Source: Bacillus sp. 1780r2a1 | GTDB taxonomy: Bacteria; Bacillota; Bacilli; Bacillales; Bacillaceae_H | Assembly: GCA_024134725.1 (NCBI GenBank) | Contig: CP099863.1 | Coordinates: 863,501 to 927,500, forward strand | Direction of reading: 5' to 3' | DNA: 64,000 nucleotides | In this document: positions 1-9,272 of the stretch, piece after piece | Layout: each line of letters begins with the position of its first letter | How positions within the stretch are numbered: position 1 is the first letter of the stretch | The notes under the pieces: model-generated | The model's database searches: none | What the model was told of the DNA's origin: nothing | Seen by the model: the letters and a program-made list of their open reading frames with translations, nothing else | Position numbers and translations under genes: made by a program

Positions 1-630
1 GCACCAATACAGCCAAATCAGATTATTGGTATTGGGGCTAATTACGTGAAGGCTGTGAGCGAGCTGCCTGAAAAGCTTCCTGACATTCCGGTATTTTTCT
101 TTAAACCAACTTCATCTGTTATTGGGCCAGGTGAAGATATTATCATTCCGGAAGGAATTGAAGAAGTGAAATTTGAATCTGAGCTTGCGGTTGTTATCGG
201 AAAAGAAGCAAAAAATCTTTCAGCTTCGAATGTTCGTGAGCATATCTTTGGCTATACGATTGGAAATGACGTAACGGCACCGCAATTTATTCATCCGGAC
301 GGCCATTGGACGGTAGGAAAATCGTTTGATACATTCACGCCGCTTGGTCCTTATATTGAAACGGAGCTTGATCTTACAAATATCCGTGTGAAAGCGACGC
401 TGGATGGAGTAGAAAAGCAAAATAGCGGGATGGATCTTATCATCGTCTCAGTTGAAAAAATGGTTGCTTATCTCTCTAATGTGATGACGCTCAAACCAGG
501 AGACGTTATTTTAACGGGTAGTCCGGTAGGGGCCGAATTAGTGGGCGCAGGAAGCACTATTGATTGTCATATCGATGAAATTGGTTCACTGAACAATGCT
601 TTTAGCAAAGTAAAAGTCAGCGTGAATTAA
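1..630 (+). CDS. Fumarylacetoacetate hydrolase family protein (5' end outside window)
   Basis: The reading frame is open from base 1, with in-frame residues (IGIGANYVK) before the GTG at 46, so the gene starts upstream of the window and that GTG is not its start. The visible 209 residues cover most of an FAH domain. The family motif region FESELAVVIGKEAKNL carries acidic metal-binding residues, followed by GYTIGNDVTAPQ and the C-terminal pattern LKPGDVILTGSPVG. FAH-family enzymes hydrolyse or decarboxylate beta-dicarbonyl acids in aromatic or sugar-acid breakdown; the substrate cannot be told from sequence. It is followed by its own hairpin terminator and so probably ends an operon lying to the left. 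Confidence 0.88.
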   Translation, partial: APIQPNQIIGIGANYVKAVSELPEKLPDIPVFFFKPTSSVIGPGEDIIIPEGIEEVKFESELAVVIGKEAKNLSASNVREHIFGYTIGNDVTAPQFIHPDGHWTVGKSFDTFTPLGPYIETELDLTNIRVKATLDGVEKQNSGMDLIIVSVEKMVAYLSNVMTLKPGDVILTGSPVGAELVGAGSTIDCHIDEIGSLNNAFSKVKVSVN

Positions 631-735
631 CAAGAAAGAATGATTTGAAACAGCTTGGTATCTGCGATAAACTTGCGTGTCTACACGAATAAAACAGGTT
701 CAGGCTGCTTAGTATTTCAATCATAACAAAAAATG

Positions 736-778
736 ACCTGTTCGAATTGCGACGTAATCGGATTTCGAGCAGGTTTTT
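736..778 (+). terminator. Terminator after the FAH-family gene
   Basis: An 11-bp stem (ACCTGTTCGAA at 736-746 with TTCGAGCAGGT at 764-774, one T-G pair) is followed by five T. It lies before the lactate permease promoter. A longer paired region upstream (640-654 with 704-724) lies between the stop codon and this hairpin. Confidence 0.75.
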
Positions 779-800
779 ATTTATGAAAAAAGGTAATAGC

Positions 801-830
801 TTGACTGAAAAGAATGTTCTCTCACATAAA
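801..830 (+). promoter_or_regulatory. Candidate sigma-A promoter for the lactate permease gene
   Basis: TTGACT (801-806) is followed after 18 bases by CATAAA (825-830), downstream of the terminator and 43 bases before the chosen start codon. The -10 match is moderate. Confidence 0.4.
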
Positions 831-872
831 ATAAACTGTTTTTAACACTTGTTGAAAAGGGGGAAGAAAAGC

Positions 873-2657
873 ATGAGTACTGGAATGTTAGCGCTTCTAT
901 CACTTTTACCGATTTTAGCCGTTGGTATTTTTTTAGTAGGCCTGAGGTGGCCTGCTAGCAAAGCGATGCCAATTTCTTACGTGGTGGCTGTAGGGTTAGC
1001 CTTGTTTGTATGGAAGGTACCTGGTGTAACAATTGCTGCAGCTTCTATAAATGGTTTGGTCGTCGCAGGGACGCTTTTATATATTATTTTTGGTGCAATT
1101 TTATTACTGAATACTTTACAGGAAAGCGGTGGTATTAAAACGATCCGTCAAGGCTTTACAGATATATCGCCGGATCGTCGCATTCAAGTGATTATTATTG
1201 CCTGGTTATTTGGTTCATTTATTGAAGGCGCTTCTGGATTTGGTACTCCAGCTGCCGTTGCGGTACCGCTTTTAGTAGGCCTAGGCTTTCCTGCCATGGC
1301 AGCGGTTATTGCAGGGATGGTTATTCAAAGTACGCCGGTTTCATTCGGTGCAGTAGGAACACCAATGCTAGTCGGCGTTCAAACAGGATTATCAGCAGAT
1401 GCAAGCATTACGGATAATTTTCTAGCACTAGTAACTGAAATCGGTGGACAGGTAGCAATTTTACACATGATTGCGGGGACATTTATTCCACTGTTTGTTG
1501 TGGCACTCATGACAAAGTTCTTTGGGAAGAATAAATCGTTTACGGAAGGAATCCGTGTTTGGAAGTTTGCGCTCTTTGCAGCGTTTGCGATGACCATTCC
1601 ATATGTACTGGTTGCAAATCTACTAGGTCCTGAGTTTCCATCCATGATTGGCGGGTTAGTCGGACTTGCTGTTGTTGTTTTTGCTGCTAAAAGAGGATTT
1701 TTAATGCCGGATAAAGAAGAAGCATGGGACTTTGAAGAAAAAAGTAAGTGGAATTCGGAGTGGGTAGGTAGTTTAGAAATAAAGGATGTTGCGTATCATA
1801 GTGGACAAATGAGCATGTTGCGTGCGTGGCTCCCTTACGTATTAGTTGGGGCATTCTTAGTATTATCAAGATTGAAAGCGCTTCCTATTTTGGGGTGGCT
1901 ACAGTCGTGGACCGTTTCGTTTCCGAATATATTTGGTTCTGAAGTAAGTGCAAGTTTTCAGCCACTGTATCTTCCCGGAACAATTTTTATCTTTGTATCT
2001 TTAATCACTTATTTTCTTCATCATATGAATAAAAGCGCGTACAAAGCAGCATGGAAGCAGTCTGCTAAAACAACTGTTGCTGCGTCTACAGCGTTAATTT
2101 TTACGGTGCCAATGGTGCAGGTTTTTATTAATTCAGGAGGAGGAGCAGCGGGATTCGATAAAATGCCAATTGAATTAGCGAATGGTGCAGCTGCTTTAGC
2201 AGGCGAGTATTGGCCGTTGCTTTCCACTTTTATTGGAGGGTTAGGTGCATTCATTGCTGGCAGCAACACCGTAAGCAATATGATGTTTTCATTGTTTCAA
2301 TACGATGTTGGTACACAAATTGGCGTAAATCCAACTTGGATTGTTGCTTTGCAAGCGGTGGGCGGAGCGGCTGGAAATATGATTTGTGTTCATAATGTGG
2401 TGGCAGCTTCGGCCGTTGTAGGGTTGGTTGGAAAAGAAGGAGCCGTTATTCGAAAAACATTGCTGCCGTTTATGTACTATGCACTATTATCAGGAGCAGT
2501 TGGGTATGCAATCGTTTGGTATGCTGAAAAAGGGTTACTTAATATCGGATCAATTATTGTTGTAGGTGTCTTCTTTGTAGCAGTTTATATAATCAGTACA
2601 AATAATCGTCGCACGCAGTTCATCTCTTCTGGAAATAAAACAAAGTTTTTAGACTAA
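873..2657 (+). CDS. L-lactate permease family transporter
   Basis: A 594-residue polytopic membrane protein with the family signature [19 protein letters not shown] near residue 120 and about 12-14 hydrophobic segments, close to the usual LctP/LldP/LutP length of 540-600. Members import L-lactate (some also glycolate) with protons. The ATG at 873 is preceded by a strong Shine-Dalgarno AAAGGGGG at 856-863; an in-frame TTG at 849 lies upstream of that site and is not a credible start. A conserved stretch near residue 410 ([14 protein letters not shown]) and the ending [14 protein letters not shown] also fit the family. It is transcribed alone, between two terminators. There are no lutABC lactate-oxidation genes in view, so its partner enzymes lie elsewhere. 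Confidence 0.93.
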   Translation: MSTGMLALLSLLPILAVGIFLVGLRWPASKAMPISYVVAVGLALFVWKVPGVTIAAASINGLVVAGTLLYIIFGAILLLNTLQESGGIKTIRQGFTDISPDRRIQVIIIAWLFGSFIEGASGFGTPAAVAVPLLVGLGFPAMAAVIAGMVIQSTPVSFGAVGTPMLVGVQTGLSADASITDNFLALVTEIGGQVAILHMIAGTFIPLFVVALMTKFFGKNKSFTEGIRVWKFALFAAFAMTIPYVLVANLLGPEFPSMIGGLVGLAVVVFAAKRGFLMPDKEEAWDFEEKSKWNSEWVGSLEIKDVAYHSGQMSMLRAWLPYVLVGAFLVLSRLKALPILGWLQSWTVSFPNIFGSEVSASFQPLYLPGTIFIFVSLITYFLHHMNKSAYKAAWKQSAKTTVAASTALIFTVPMVQVFINSGGGAAGFDKMPIELANGAAALAGEYWPLLSTFIGGLGAFIAGSNTVSNMMFSLFQYDVGTQIGVNPTWIVALQAVGGAAGNMICVHNVVAASAVVGLVGKEGAVIRKTLLPFMYYALLSGAVGYAIVWYAEKGLLNIGSIIVVGVFFVAVYIISTNNRRTQFISSGNKTKFLD

Positions 2658-2703
2658 TAACCAAAAGCGAAGTGGAGAAAAAATTCCACTTCGCTTTTGG
2701 TTA
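2658..2703. terminator. Bidirectional terminator between lactate permease and glycerophosphodiesterase
   Basis: A perfect 19-bp inverted repeat (658-676 with 685-703 of the 2-kb block) with an 8-base loop separates two convergent genes. The right arm overlaps the stop codon of the minus-strand gene. Confidence 0.9.
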
Positions 2704-3507
2704 TTTTTGAACATAATCAGGGAAATCAGTAATAATGGCGTCTACGTTCATCGATAAAAGAAAATCAGCGGTTTGCTGATTGCGCACGGTCCAAGAGGAA
2801 ATCTTCATTCCATTATTATGTACATTTGTCACTAACTCGCTTGTAACGAGCCCATAATGGGGATTAAAATAATCAGCATATGTTGCAAACTGCTGGAGCT
2901 TTTCCACTGTTATGTCTGCTTTAGATCCTGTTAAGACGCCAATTGGAACGCTTGGAAGCAGCTGGTCCATCTTTTTCATCGAGTCGAAATTAAATGACTG
3001 AACAATAATCTTCTCATTATTTGGCTTGTCCATATTGCTTTCTTTTAACTCATCAGCAATTTTTGCTTCAATACCTGGATAAAGTTCGGGCGACTTTAGT
3101 TCAATTAGAATCCCAATTTTTCCGCGGTATCGATCCAAAATTTCTTCAAATGTTGGAATGGGCTCTCCAGCAAATTCAGTTCCTTTCCAGCTTCCAGCAT
3201 CTAACGATTGCAGTTCTTCTAACGTTAAATCTTTAACGGAGCCTGTACCGTTTGTCGTACGGTCTACGGTTAAATCGTGAATGACTACAAGCTCCCCATC
3301 TTTACTTTGCTGTACATCAATCTCAATATAATCTGATTTCATTTCAAACGCTTTATCAAATGCAGCAATCGTATTTTCTGGAGCATATCCAGATGCACCA
3401 CGATGCGCTACGTTGTCTACGTCATGTTTTGCAGCTGATGCTTGCTGTAAAGGGCTTAGTAATAAAGCAAATGAAATCCCAACGCCTGCTAATACTTTCT
3501 TATTCAT
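2701..3507 (-). CDS. Secreted glycerophosphodiester phosphodiesterase
   Basis: A 268-residue protein with a signal peptide (MNKKVLAGVGISFALLLS, cut probably after QASA) and a GDPD domain. Visible active-site motifs are HRGASGYAPENT, EIDVQQSKDGELVVIHD and ELKSPE, ending in ISSWTVRN and DAIITDFPD. Such enzymes split glycerophosphodiesters to glycerol-3-phosphate and an alcohol; exported forms such as GlpQ attack deacylated lipids or teichoic acid outside the membrane. ATG at 3507 is chosen because GGGAG lies just upstream; the longer frame would need a TTG at 3522. It is monocistronic. It resembles B. subtilis GlpQ but lacks adjacent glpT, so I give no symbol. Confidence 0.9.
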   Translation of the reverse strand: MNKKVLAGVGISFALLLSPLQQASAAKHDVDNVAHRGASGYAPENTIAAFDKAFEMKSDYIEIDVQQSKDGELVVIHDLTVDRTTNGTGSVKDLTLEELQSLDAGSWKGTEFAGEPIPTFEEILDRYRGKIGILIELKSPELYPGIEAKIADELKESNMDKPNNEKIIVQSFNFDSMKKMDQLLPSVPIGVLTGSKADITVEKLQQFATYADYFNPHYGLVTSELVTNVHNNGMKISSWTVRNQQTADFLLSMNVDAIITDFPDYVQK

Positions 3508-3666
3508 CTCTTCATCTCCCAACTCAAACTGTTTTCACGTTTCAGTATAAAATTGGAATATTGACACTGTATGAATCGTACATTGAGATTTGATTACAAG
3601 AAGATGAATAAAAATAGATACAAATTCTTACTTTTATTTACAAATCAGCTGATGTTTCGACAGATT

Positions 3667-3864
3667 TTAGACAGAATGGATCTCTTTTACACGCCCTACC
3701 TGTCCATCTGTTAGTCGAACTTTGATGCCGTGAGGGTGAAAAGAAGACTTGGTTAACAAATCTTTCACAATTCCCTCCGTTAATTTTCCAGTTCGTTGAT
3801 CTGCTTTCAGAACGATCGATACCTTCGTTCCAGGAGAAATATCACTTCGATTTTGTCCGCTCAT
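3667..3864 (-). CDS. ywbE: YwbE family protein (DUF2196)
   Basis: A 65-residue basic protein whose core (VLKADQRTGKLTEGIVKD, then HPHGIKVRLTDGQVGRV) is the diagnostic YwbE/DUF2196 signature and fills almost the whole protein, matching the usual 60-70 residues. No function is established. It stands 36 bases upstream, on the same strand, of nothing obvious and shares the minus strand with the HxlR gene at 3900-4247, from which it is separated by 35 bases, so the two may be co-transcribed (HxlR gene first). Confidence 0.9.
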   Translation of the reverse strand: MSGQNRSDISPGTKVSIVLKADQRTGKLTEGIVKDLLTKSSFHPHGIKVRLTDGQVGRVKEIHSV

Positions 3865-3899
3865 TTATAGCCACTTCACTTTCACGATGTGCTGACAAG

Positions 3900-4247
3900 T
3901 TAGTCAACCTGTACAAGCACATCTTCTTTATTTGGATATGTTTTTTCAATATGATGCTCGCCCCATGCACAAAGAGCATCTAAAATTCCTTTAAGAGACC
4001 AGCCGTATTCCGTTAAAGAATACTCAACTTTCGGAGGAACTTGGTTATAGACTTCACGTAAAATAATGCCATCCTCTTCAAGCTCACGAAGCTGCTGGGT
4101 TAACATTTTTTGAGTGATTCCTGGCATCAAGCGCTTTAACTCTCCGGTTCTTTTCTTTCCTTTTATCAAGTGACATAAAATCACTACTTTCCACTTACCA
4201 CCAATTACTTCGAGAGAAGCTTCCACTGGAATATTGTACATTTTCAT
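3900..4247 (-). CDS. HxlR-family winged-helix transcription regulator
   Basis: A 115-residue MarR-like DNA-binding protein with the HxlR signature: [20 protein letters not shown] at the N-terminus, [20 protein letters not shown] in the recognition helix and wing, and [12 protein letters not shown]. HxlR proteins often regulate the neighbouring divergent gene in response to electrophiles or other chemicals. Here that is the MFS exporter at 4555, an arrangement like B. subtilis ytcD-ytbD. The N-terminal cysteine used by the YodB/CatR redox sensors is absent; cysteines are in CHL (about residue 27) and CAWG. A second, clearly related HxlR gene lies at 46619-46966. Confidence 0.93.
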   Translation of the reverse strand: MKMYNIPVEASLEVIGGKWKVVILCHLIKGKKRTGELKRLMPGITQKMLTQQLRELEEDGIILREVYNQVPPKVEYSLTEYGWSLKGILDALCAWGEHHIEKTYPNKEDVLVQVD

Positions 4248-4554
4248 TGATAAAAGCCCCCTTATCTAACACTTTTATTTATTTTCTCATGCCACATGCA
4301 AGTGTCAACCTTGCATGGATTTGAATTAAGTTACTGTTATTGTACCGCTTTACGCCTAAAATAGTCCATTAGGTACTTTTTGGTGCCTATCGTACTTGAA
4401 AGTGCGTACTTTTTTTATGGATTTGTATCTTGCATAATGACTAACAGAGCTAGCCGGTCGGTGCTAGTTAGTTAAAAGTTTGACTCAGGAACTAGAAAGG
4501 CGCCTGTACTGAGATCAATATAAAGAGTTATCAAATCATGAAGGAGGAAAAAAG
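4248..4554. promoter_or_regulatory. Divergent HxlR/MFS intergenic region with repeated GTACTT sites
   Basis: This 307-base region separates the regulator from the exporter. GTACTTTT at 4373-4380 and GTACTTGAAAGTGCGTAC at 4392-4409 form a cluster of direct and inverted GTAC(TT) half-sites, with an ACTT-GA-AAGT core. A second imperfect inverted repeat (CTAAC...GCTAG / CTAG..GTTAG) lies at 4441-4472. These are plausible operator sites for the HxlR protein; this is inference from position and symmetry. Confidence 0.45.
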
Positions 4555-5748
4555 ATGAATTCACTTTCACATACAAAAATAAATGAGAAAGGTGGAACCT
4601 TTGCATTATTAGCACTGGCTATTAGTGCATTTGGTATCGGGACAACTGAGTTTGTTCCAGTTGGTTTATTATCTAGTATATCGAATGATTTATCTATTTC
4701 AATTACGCTAGCGGGATTATTAATTTCTGGTTATGCAATTGGTGTATCCATTGGTGCCCCCGTCTTAACAGCTTTAACAAGTAAAGTGAACCGAAAAACA
4801 TTGTTGATGGCACTCATGGTTGTATTTATTGTTGGAAACGCAGCAGCAGCAATGTCTACAAGCTTCTCACTATTGCTTATTGCTCGTTTCATTACGGCAT
4901 TTTCACACGGGATATTCTTTTCAATTGGTTCAACTATTGCAGCTGATCTTGTGCCACAGCATAAAAGAGCAAGCGCAATTGCGTTTATGTTTACAGGGTT
5001 AACCGTTGCAACCGTAACAGGTGTTCCGCTTGGTACGTTTATCGGTCAAACATTTGGTTGGAGAGCAACCTTTGGGGCAGTGGCTTTACTTGGAGTAATT
5101 GGAATCATTGCAAGCGCCATTTTAATTCCAAATAACTTAAAAGAAGCACCGCCTGCGTCGTTTAAAGAACAAGTGAAAATTTTAAAGAATGGTCCGCTTT
5201 TATTAGCATTTGCTATTACCGCATTAGGGTACGGAGGTACGTTCGTTGCGTTTACTTATTTAACACCTCTTTTAGAAAACGTAACAGGCTTTAGTGCCAA
5301 ATGGGTAAGTATTATCTTACTAGTCTATGGTGTTGCGGTGGCAATTGGTAATACTGTAGGTGGAAAAGCAGCAAATAAATCACCGCTTAAAGCATTGTTT
5401 TGGATGTTTATTTTCCAAGCTATTGTCTTAATTGTACTAAGCTTTACGGCACCGTTTAAGGCAGTTGGTCTAATTACAATTTTCTTAATGGGACTGTTTG
5501 CTTTCATGAATGTTCCAGGTCTGCAAATTTTAGTAGTAAACTTAGCTGAAAAATATGTTCCGTCAGCTGTTAATGTTGCATCAGCGCTTAATATTGCTGC
5601 TTTTAACATCGGAATTGCTATTGGCGCATTTGTTGGTGGGATTATTGTAGATTCGATTGGCATCATTCATACACCGTGGATTGGTGGAGTAATGGTTATT
5701 GGGGCAGTACTATTAACAGCATGGAGTGCTCGCATAGAAAAAGCATAA
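4555..5748 (+). CDS. MFS transporter, drug:H+ antiporter-1 type (YtbD-like)
   Basis: A 397-residue protein with 12 predicted membrane segments. The segment GTTEFVPVGLL in helix 1 is typical of the AraJ/YdhP/YtbD branch of the DHA1 exporters, and GWRATFG follows helix 5. Members expel sugars, purine analogues, arabinosides or drugs; the true substrate is unknown. The start ATG has an AAGGAGG site eight bases upstream. It is divergent from an HxlR-type regulator and ends at its own terminator, so it is probably an inducible single-gene exporter. Confidence 0.88.
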   Translation: MNSLSHTKINEKGGTFALLALAISAFGIGTTEFVPVGLLSSISNDLSISITLAGLLISGYAIGVSIGAPVLTALTSKVNRKTLLMALMVVFIVGNAAAAMSTSFSLLLIARFITAFSHGIFFSIGSTIAADLVPQHKRASAIAFMFTGLTVATVTGVPLGTFIGQTFGWRATFGAVALLGVIGIIASAILIPNNLKEAPPASFKEQVKILKNGPLLLAFAITALGYGGTFVAFTYLTPLLENVTGFSAKWVSIILLVYGVAVAIGNTVGGKAANKSPLKALFWMFIFQAIVLIVLSFTAPFKAVGLITIFLMGLFAFMNVPGLQILVVNLAEKYVPSAVNVASALNIAAFNIGIAIGAFVGGIIVDSIGIIHTPWIGGVMVIGAVLLTAWSARIEKA

Positions 5749-5756
5749 TGAACATA

Positions 5757-5799
5757 AAAGGCTATAATCATTGAGTTCTAATGGTTAAAGCCTTTTTTT
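5757..5799 (+). terminator. Terminator after the MFS gene
   Basis: Outer stem AAAAGGCT (5757-5764) with AGCCTTTT, an inner imperfect stem, then a run of seven T. Confidence 0.75.
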
Positions 5800-5984
5800 A
5801 TGTACTTATTTACCGGTCTCTGTTTTTTGAAAATATTCTTGTTAAATTAACATAATTTCTTAAGTTGATTCATGATGAATTTTCTATAAATACTCATTTA
5901 GCAGGAGGCATATCATTGATATACCTATTGGAGTTATCTATAATGACTGATAAGAATTATTGTCAAATATGATAGGTGATGTTA

Positions 5985-6881
5985 ATGGACTTAAATTATT
6001 TCTATACATTTAAAGAGGTTGTAAAGTGGGGGAGCTATACAAAAACAGGTGAACAATTGGGATATGCACAGTCTAGTGTGACGACCCAAATTAAAAAGCT
6101 TGAAGATCATTTTCAGGTTAAATTGTTTGAGAGAGTTGGGCGAAAAATGCGTCTTACTCAGTCAGGTGAAGAGCTCTATTATTACGTAAATCAGATTTTA
6201 CTCCTCATGGATGAAGCAGAAGAGCGAATTTCAAACGAGCATAATTTGCGAGGTACTTTACGAATAGGTACAGTTGAATCACTGGCAGCATACTTTATAA
6301 CGCCATATATTAAAGAGCTGAAAACTCGGCATCCTGACTTGAAAATTTTATTGGAATCAGGGCTCTGTCCAAAGTTAAAAGAAGGAGTGCTTGAGGGTGC
6401 GTTTGATCTGGCTGTTGTGCTCGACCGGTATATTGATCACCCGGAATTGACCACAATTCCAATTCGTGAAGAAACGCTAGTGATGATTGCTCCAAAGAAT
6501 CACCGACTTCAGCAGCTTAAGGAAATGAACTTGCAAGAGCTTGAAGGTGAGACGCTGATCTTAACTGAGGAAGGATGTCCTTATCGAGTATTATTGGAAC
6601 AGCTTTTAATGAACGAAACTATTCAAGTTAAGTCGGTTATTTCGTTCAGCAGCCTTGAAGCTATTAAACAGTGTGTAGCTGATGATTTAGGAATAGCAAT
6701 TTTACCTGAAATTGCAGCAAGAAAAGAGATTGAATCCGGCAAAGTCACTCAGATTCCATTCGACCATGAAGAGATTCGCATTTATACTCAGATTGTTTAT
6801 CAAAATAAAAAGTGGTTAACTCCGCCTTTAAGCCAGCTTATTACGTCTTTAAAAGATAACATCAAAAAAAATGATGAATAG
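5985..6881 (+). CDS. LysR-family transcription regulator
   Basis: A 298-residue protein with an N-terminal LysR helix-turn-helix (MDLNYFYTFKEVVKWGSYTK, QSSVTTQIKKLEDHFQVKLF) followed by a periplasmic-binding-fold effector domain starting LRGTLRIGTVES. ATG at 5985 has AGGTGA five bases upstream; GTG 5976 and ATG 5979 overlap that site. The following gene at 6958 is an iron alcohol dehydrogenase on the same strand 76 bases on, with a weak gap promoter region, so it could be a target, but no operator was identified. Effector unknown. Confidence 0.92.
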   Translation: MDLNYFYTFKEVVKWGSYTKTGEQLGYAQSSVTTQIKKLEDHFQVKLFERVGRKMRLTQSGEELYYYVNQILLLMDEAEERISNEHNLRGTLRIGTVESLAAYFITPYIKELKTRHPDLKILLESGLCPKLKEGVLEGAFDLAVVLDRYIDHPELTTIPIREETLVMIAPKNHRLQQLKEMNLQELEGETLILTEEGCPYRVLLEQLLMNETIQVKSVISFSSLEAIKQCVADDLGIAILPEIAARKEIESGKVTQIPFDHEEIRIYTQIVYQNKKWLTPPLSQLITSLKDNIKKNDE

Positions 6882-6957
6882 CATAGAAAAGTATCGTATT
6901 TATTAATGTAAATGACGTGCTATACTATCTTCAAAACCATTCTAAGAGGTGCTCATT

Positions 6958-8121
6958 TTGAAGACATTTTTGCAATATAATCCTACAAAACTATACTTTG
7001 GACAAGGGCAAATAAAGCAACTATCAAATAGTTTGAATAAACACATAAATATACTGCTCGTATATGGCGGTGGCAGCATAAAGCGCAATGGCGTTTATAA
7101 TGATGTGATGAATCAACTTAAACAGCTGAAAGCTACTGTATTTGAGTTAGCGGGTGTTGAGCCCAATCCCCGTTTAAGCACCGTTCGTAAGGGAGTAGAG
7201 ATTTGTAAAAACGAAAACATTGACTTTATTTTAGCTGTAGGGGGAGGTAGTGTAATCGACTGTACAAAAGCTATTTCAGCAGGTGCTAAGCATGATGGAG
7301 ATGCTTGGGATCTTATTAAAGGTATTGCTCCTATTGAAGCCGCCTTGCCGTTTGGTACAGTGCTGACATTAGCGGCAACTGGATCTGAAATGAATAATGT
7401 ATCAGTTATTACTAATTGGGAGACAAAAGATAAGTTAGGCTGGAGTTCCCCTCATGTGTTTCCTGTATTTTCAATCTTAGACCCAACGTATACTTTCTCT
7501 GTTCCTCTTGACCAAACCGTTTATGGAATCGTTGATAGCATGTCACATGCTCTTGAGTATTATTTTCATCGTACGGAGAATACACCGATGATTGATGGAT
7601 TTATCGAATCGTTATTGCGCACAGCGGTTGCAACAGGTCCAAAATTAATTGAAGACTTGCATTCCTTTCAGCATAGGGAAACGATGATGTATCTTAGTAC
7701 GACGGCTTTTAATGGACTACTGGCAAGTGGAACAGACGGAGGAGATTGGGCAACTCATCGTATCGAGCATGCAATTTCAGCTATCTATGATATTCCGCAT
7801 GGAGGAGGACTTGCTATTCTATTTCCTAACTGGCTAGAGCATGTTCTTGAAGAGGATCCTTCGCGTGTCAAGAAGTTAGCTGTCAATGTATTTGGTATTT
7901 CTGCTGAAGGGAAAGACGATATGGAAGTAGCGAAAGAAGGTGCAAAAGCGCTGCGAGAGTTTTGGAATTCATTAGGAGCACCAAGCAGGCTGGCTGATTA
8001 TAAGATTGATGACAAGGACTTTGATGCCATGGTAGAAAAGACGTTCATCAAACCAGGGGTCGGTACCTACAAAGAAATGAACGATGAAAGTGTACGTGAT
8101 ATTCTAAACCGTTCATTGTAA
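6958..8121 (+). CDS. Iron-containing alcohol dehydrogenase, butanol-dehydrogenase type (YugJ/YugK-like)
   Basis: A 387-residue NAD(P)H-dependent group III alcohol dehydrogenase. The Rossmann part has [15 protein letters not shown]; the metal site is formed by the Asp and His of [11 protein letters not shown] and by the two His of [21 protein letters not shown]. Length equals that of YugJ/YugK of B. subtilis and BDH-type enzymes, which reduce aldehydes such as butanal or methylglyoxal. The start is probably TTG at 6958, seven bases after AAGAGGT; the upstream GTG at 6949 overlaps that site. TTG starts are common in this group. The gene ends before a long palindrome (8157-8200). Confidence 0.93.
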   Translation: MKTFLQYNPTKLYFGQGQIKQLSNSLNKHINILLVYGGGSIKRNGVYNDVMNQLKQLKATVFELAGVEPNPRLSTVRKGVEICKNENIDFILAVGGGSVIDCTKAISAGAKHDGDAWDLIKGIAPIEAALPFGTVLTLAATGSEMNNVSVITNWETKDKLGWSSPHVFPVFSILDPTYTFSVPLDQTVYGIVDSMSHALEYYFHRTENTPMIDGFIESLLRTAVATGPKLIEDLHSFQHRETMMYLSTTAFNGLLASGTDGGDWATHRIEHAISAIYDIPHGGGLAILFPNWLEHVLEEDPSRVKKLAVNVFGISAEGKDDMEVAKEGAKALREFWNSLGAPSRLADYKIDDKDFDAMVEKTFIKPGVGTYKEMNDESVRDILNRSL

Positions 8122-8156
8122 TCTTATATAATAAAAGACTGGATAATAGGAATAAA

Positions 8157-8200
8157 TGAAAACGAGCTCCTACTAAACGTTTAGTAAGAGCTCGTTTTCA
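8157..8200. terminator. 44-bp near-perfect palindrome between convergent genes
   Basis: TGAAAACGAGCTC at the left pairs with GAGCTCGTTTTCA at the right, and the inside (TACTAAACGTTTAGTA) is itself palindromic; only one base pair fails. It sits between convergent genes and probably ends transcription from both, though the T-tracts are short. Confidence 0.75.
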
Positions 8201-8266
8201 TATCGATTCTTAGTAATAACCAGGGCATTTTCTAATAAAGGGAAGGCATCTAATAAGAATGTCCTT

Positions 8267-8767
8267 TTACTCTTTAGACCATAGAGAAAGTAAAGGCCCA
8301 TCCTCTCCGTAGACGGGATCTGTTTTAGGAAGAGGCACGTCTTCTATTTGCTCAACAGCCTCTGCATATTCAGCTGAATTTCCAGTTTTTAAATTATAGC
8401 TGATTCCGCCCGGATAAGCGCCAACTACTTGGAAATCAGCAGTTGATTGAAGACGCTTGTGACCTGTACCGGCTGGTAACACAATAACATCACCGGCATG
8501 CACAACAATATTTTCACCTTTTGGACCACCTAACTGCAAGCGAGCACAGCCCTTGATGATGCCAAGAACTTCATGGGCGTTACTGTGATAGTGGTGGAAA
8601 TCATAAATACCATTAACCCAGCTATTCTTCCAATTGTGATTATGGAAAATAGTCTCGATCTTATCCTTACGATCAATTAGTGCATGTTCATAGAGTAAAA
8701 CAGGAAGGGAAGGGTGATTGGGAATAACCCCATCATCATCAAAAAACAAAACTTTTACATCTGACAC
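8267..8767 (-). CDS. Cupin-domain protein (YjlB-like)
   Basis: A 166-residue single-cupin protein. The cupin motifs are HHYHSNAHEVLGIIKG and GDVIVLPAGTGHK, giving His, His, Glu and His metal ligands at the usual spacing. The start is GTG at 8767, eight bases after GGAGGAGAG; the in-frame ATG at 8788 would place that site inside the gene. YjlB-type cupins have no proven reaction. It is monocistronic with a terminator region shared with the alcohol dehydrogenase. Confidence 0.85.
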   Translation of the reverse strand: MSDVKVLFFDDDGVIPNHPSLPVLLYEHALIDRKDKIETIFHNHNWKNSWVNGIYDFHHYHSNAHEVLGIIKGCARLQLGGPKGENIVVHAGDVIVLPAGTGHKRLQSTADFQVVGAYPGGISYNLKTGNSAEYAEAVEQIEDVPLPKTDPVYGEDGPLLSLWSKE

Positions 8768-9272
8768 AATCTCTCCTCCTCCAAACATCGTATTTTCTTA
8801 ACATTCCCTCTTCGTAAAAGAAATAAACTAATGGTGGATTAATTGTAAAAAAATGAAATATAAATAAATCTAAATTCCTAAAAAGGGGCGTTTGGTTCAT
8901 TTGAACTATATGGGTTTATCTTGATAATAAAAAGTAAAAGTGGAATCTGAAAAAAAAAGGAATGTACATGGTAAATATTATCATGGTAGGTTTTGTAAAG
9001 GGAAGAGTATATTGTTAACTAATTAAAAAATCGAATGAATTAGTGGGACGAAGTGAGTCGAAATACTTACAAAAATACTCTGGTGATTTAATGACTTATG
9101 GAAGATTGAAGATGTTTCAGGATTTCCTTATGATGGTAAAGGAGAATTAAGTAATGAACTTTATCAAATAATTGTAAAAAAGTAATTCGAAATAAATGAT
9201 TGTGGGTATAGCAATTATGAATTAGTCGATGATGGAGTTCATGAAAACATAAAGAGAAACGGAGAGGATTAC
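8768..9272. other. 505-base intergenic stretch, AT-rich, with possible gene debris
   Basis: It holds the upstream region of the cupin gene on the minus strand and of the lipoprotein gene on the plus strand. No RNA gene or strong promoter stands out. On the plus strand 9087-9185 reads as coding-like sequence (see separate entry), and the same frame stays open from 9186 into the lipoprotein gene. Confidence 0.5.
9087..9185 (+). pseudogene. Possible fragment of a decayed coding sequence
   Basis: A start-less open stretch encodes KIEDVSGFPYDGKGELSNEL and ends at TAA 9183. After that stop the same frame continues (NDCGYSNYELVDDGVHENIK) into the next gene's leader. The amino-acid composition is protein-like rather than random, but I recognise no family, there is no start codon or ribosome site, and the frame just before 9087 is closed. 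It may be the tail of a gene broken by frameshifts. Confidence 0.25.

Noticed and set aside
849-872. TTG start for the lactate permease
   Set aside because: The Shine-Dalgarno AAAGGGGG lies after it, in the correct place for the ATG at 873.
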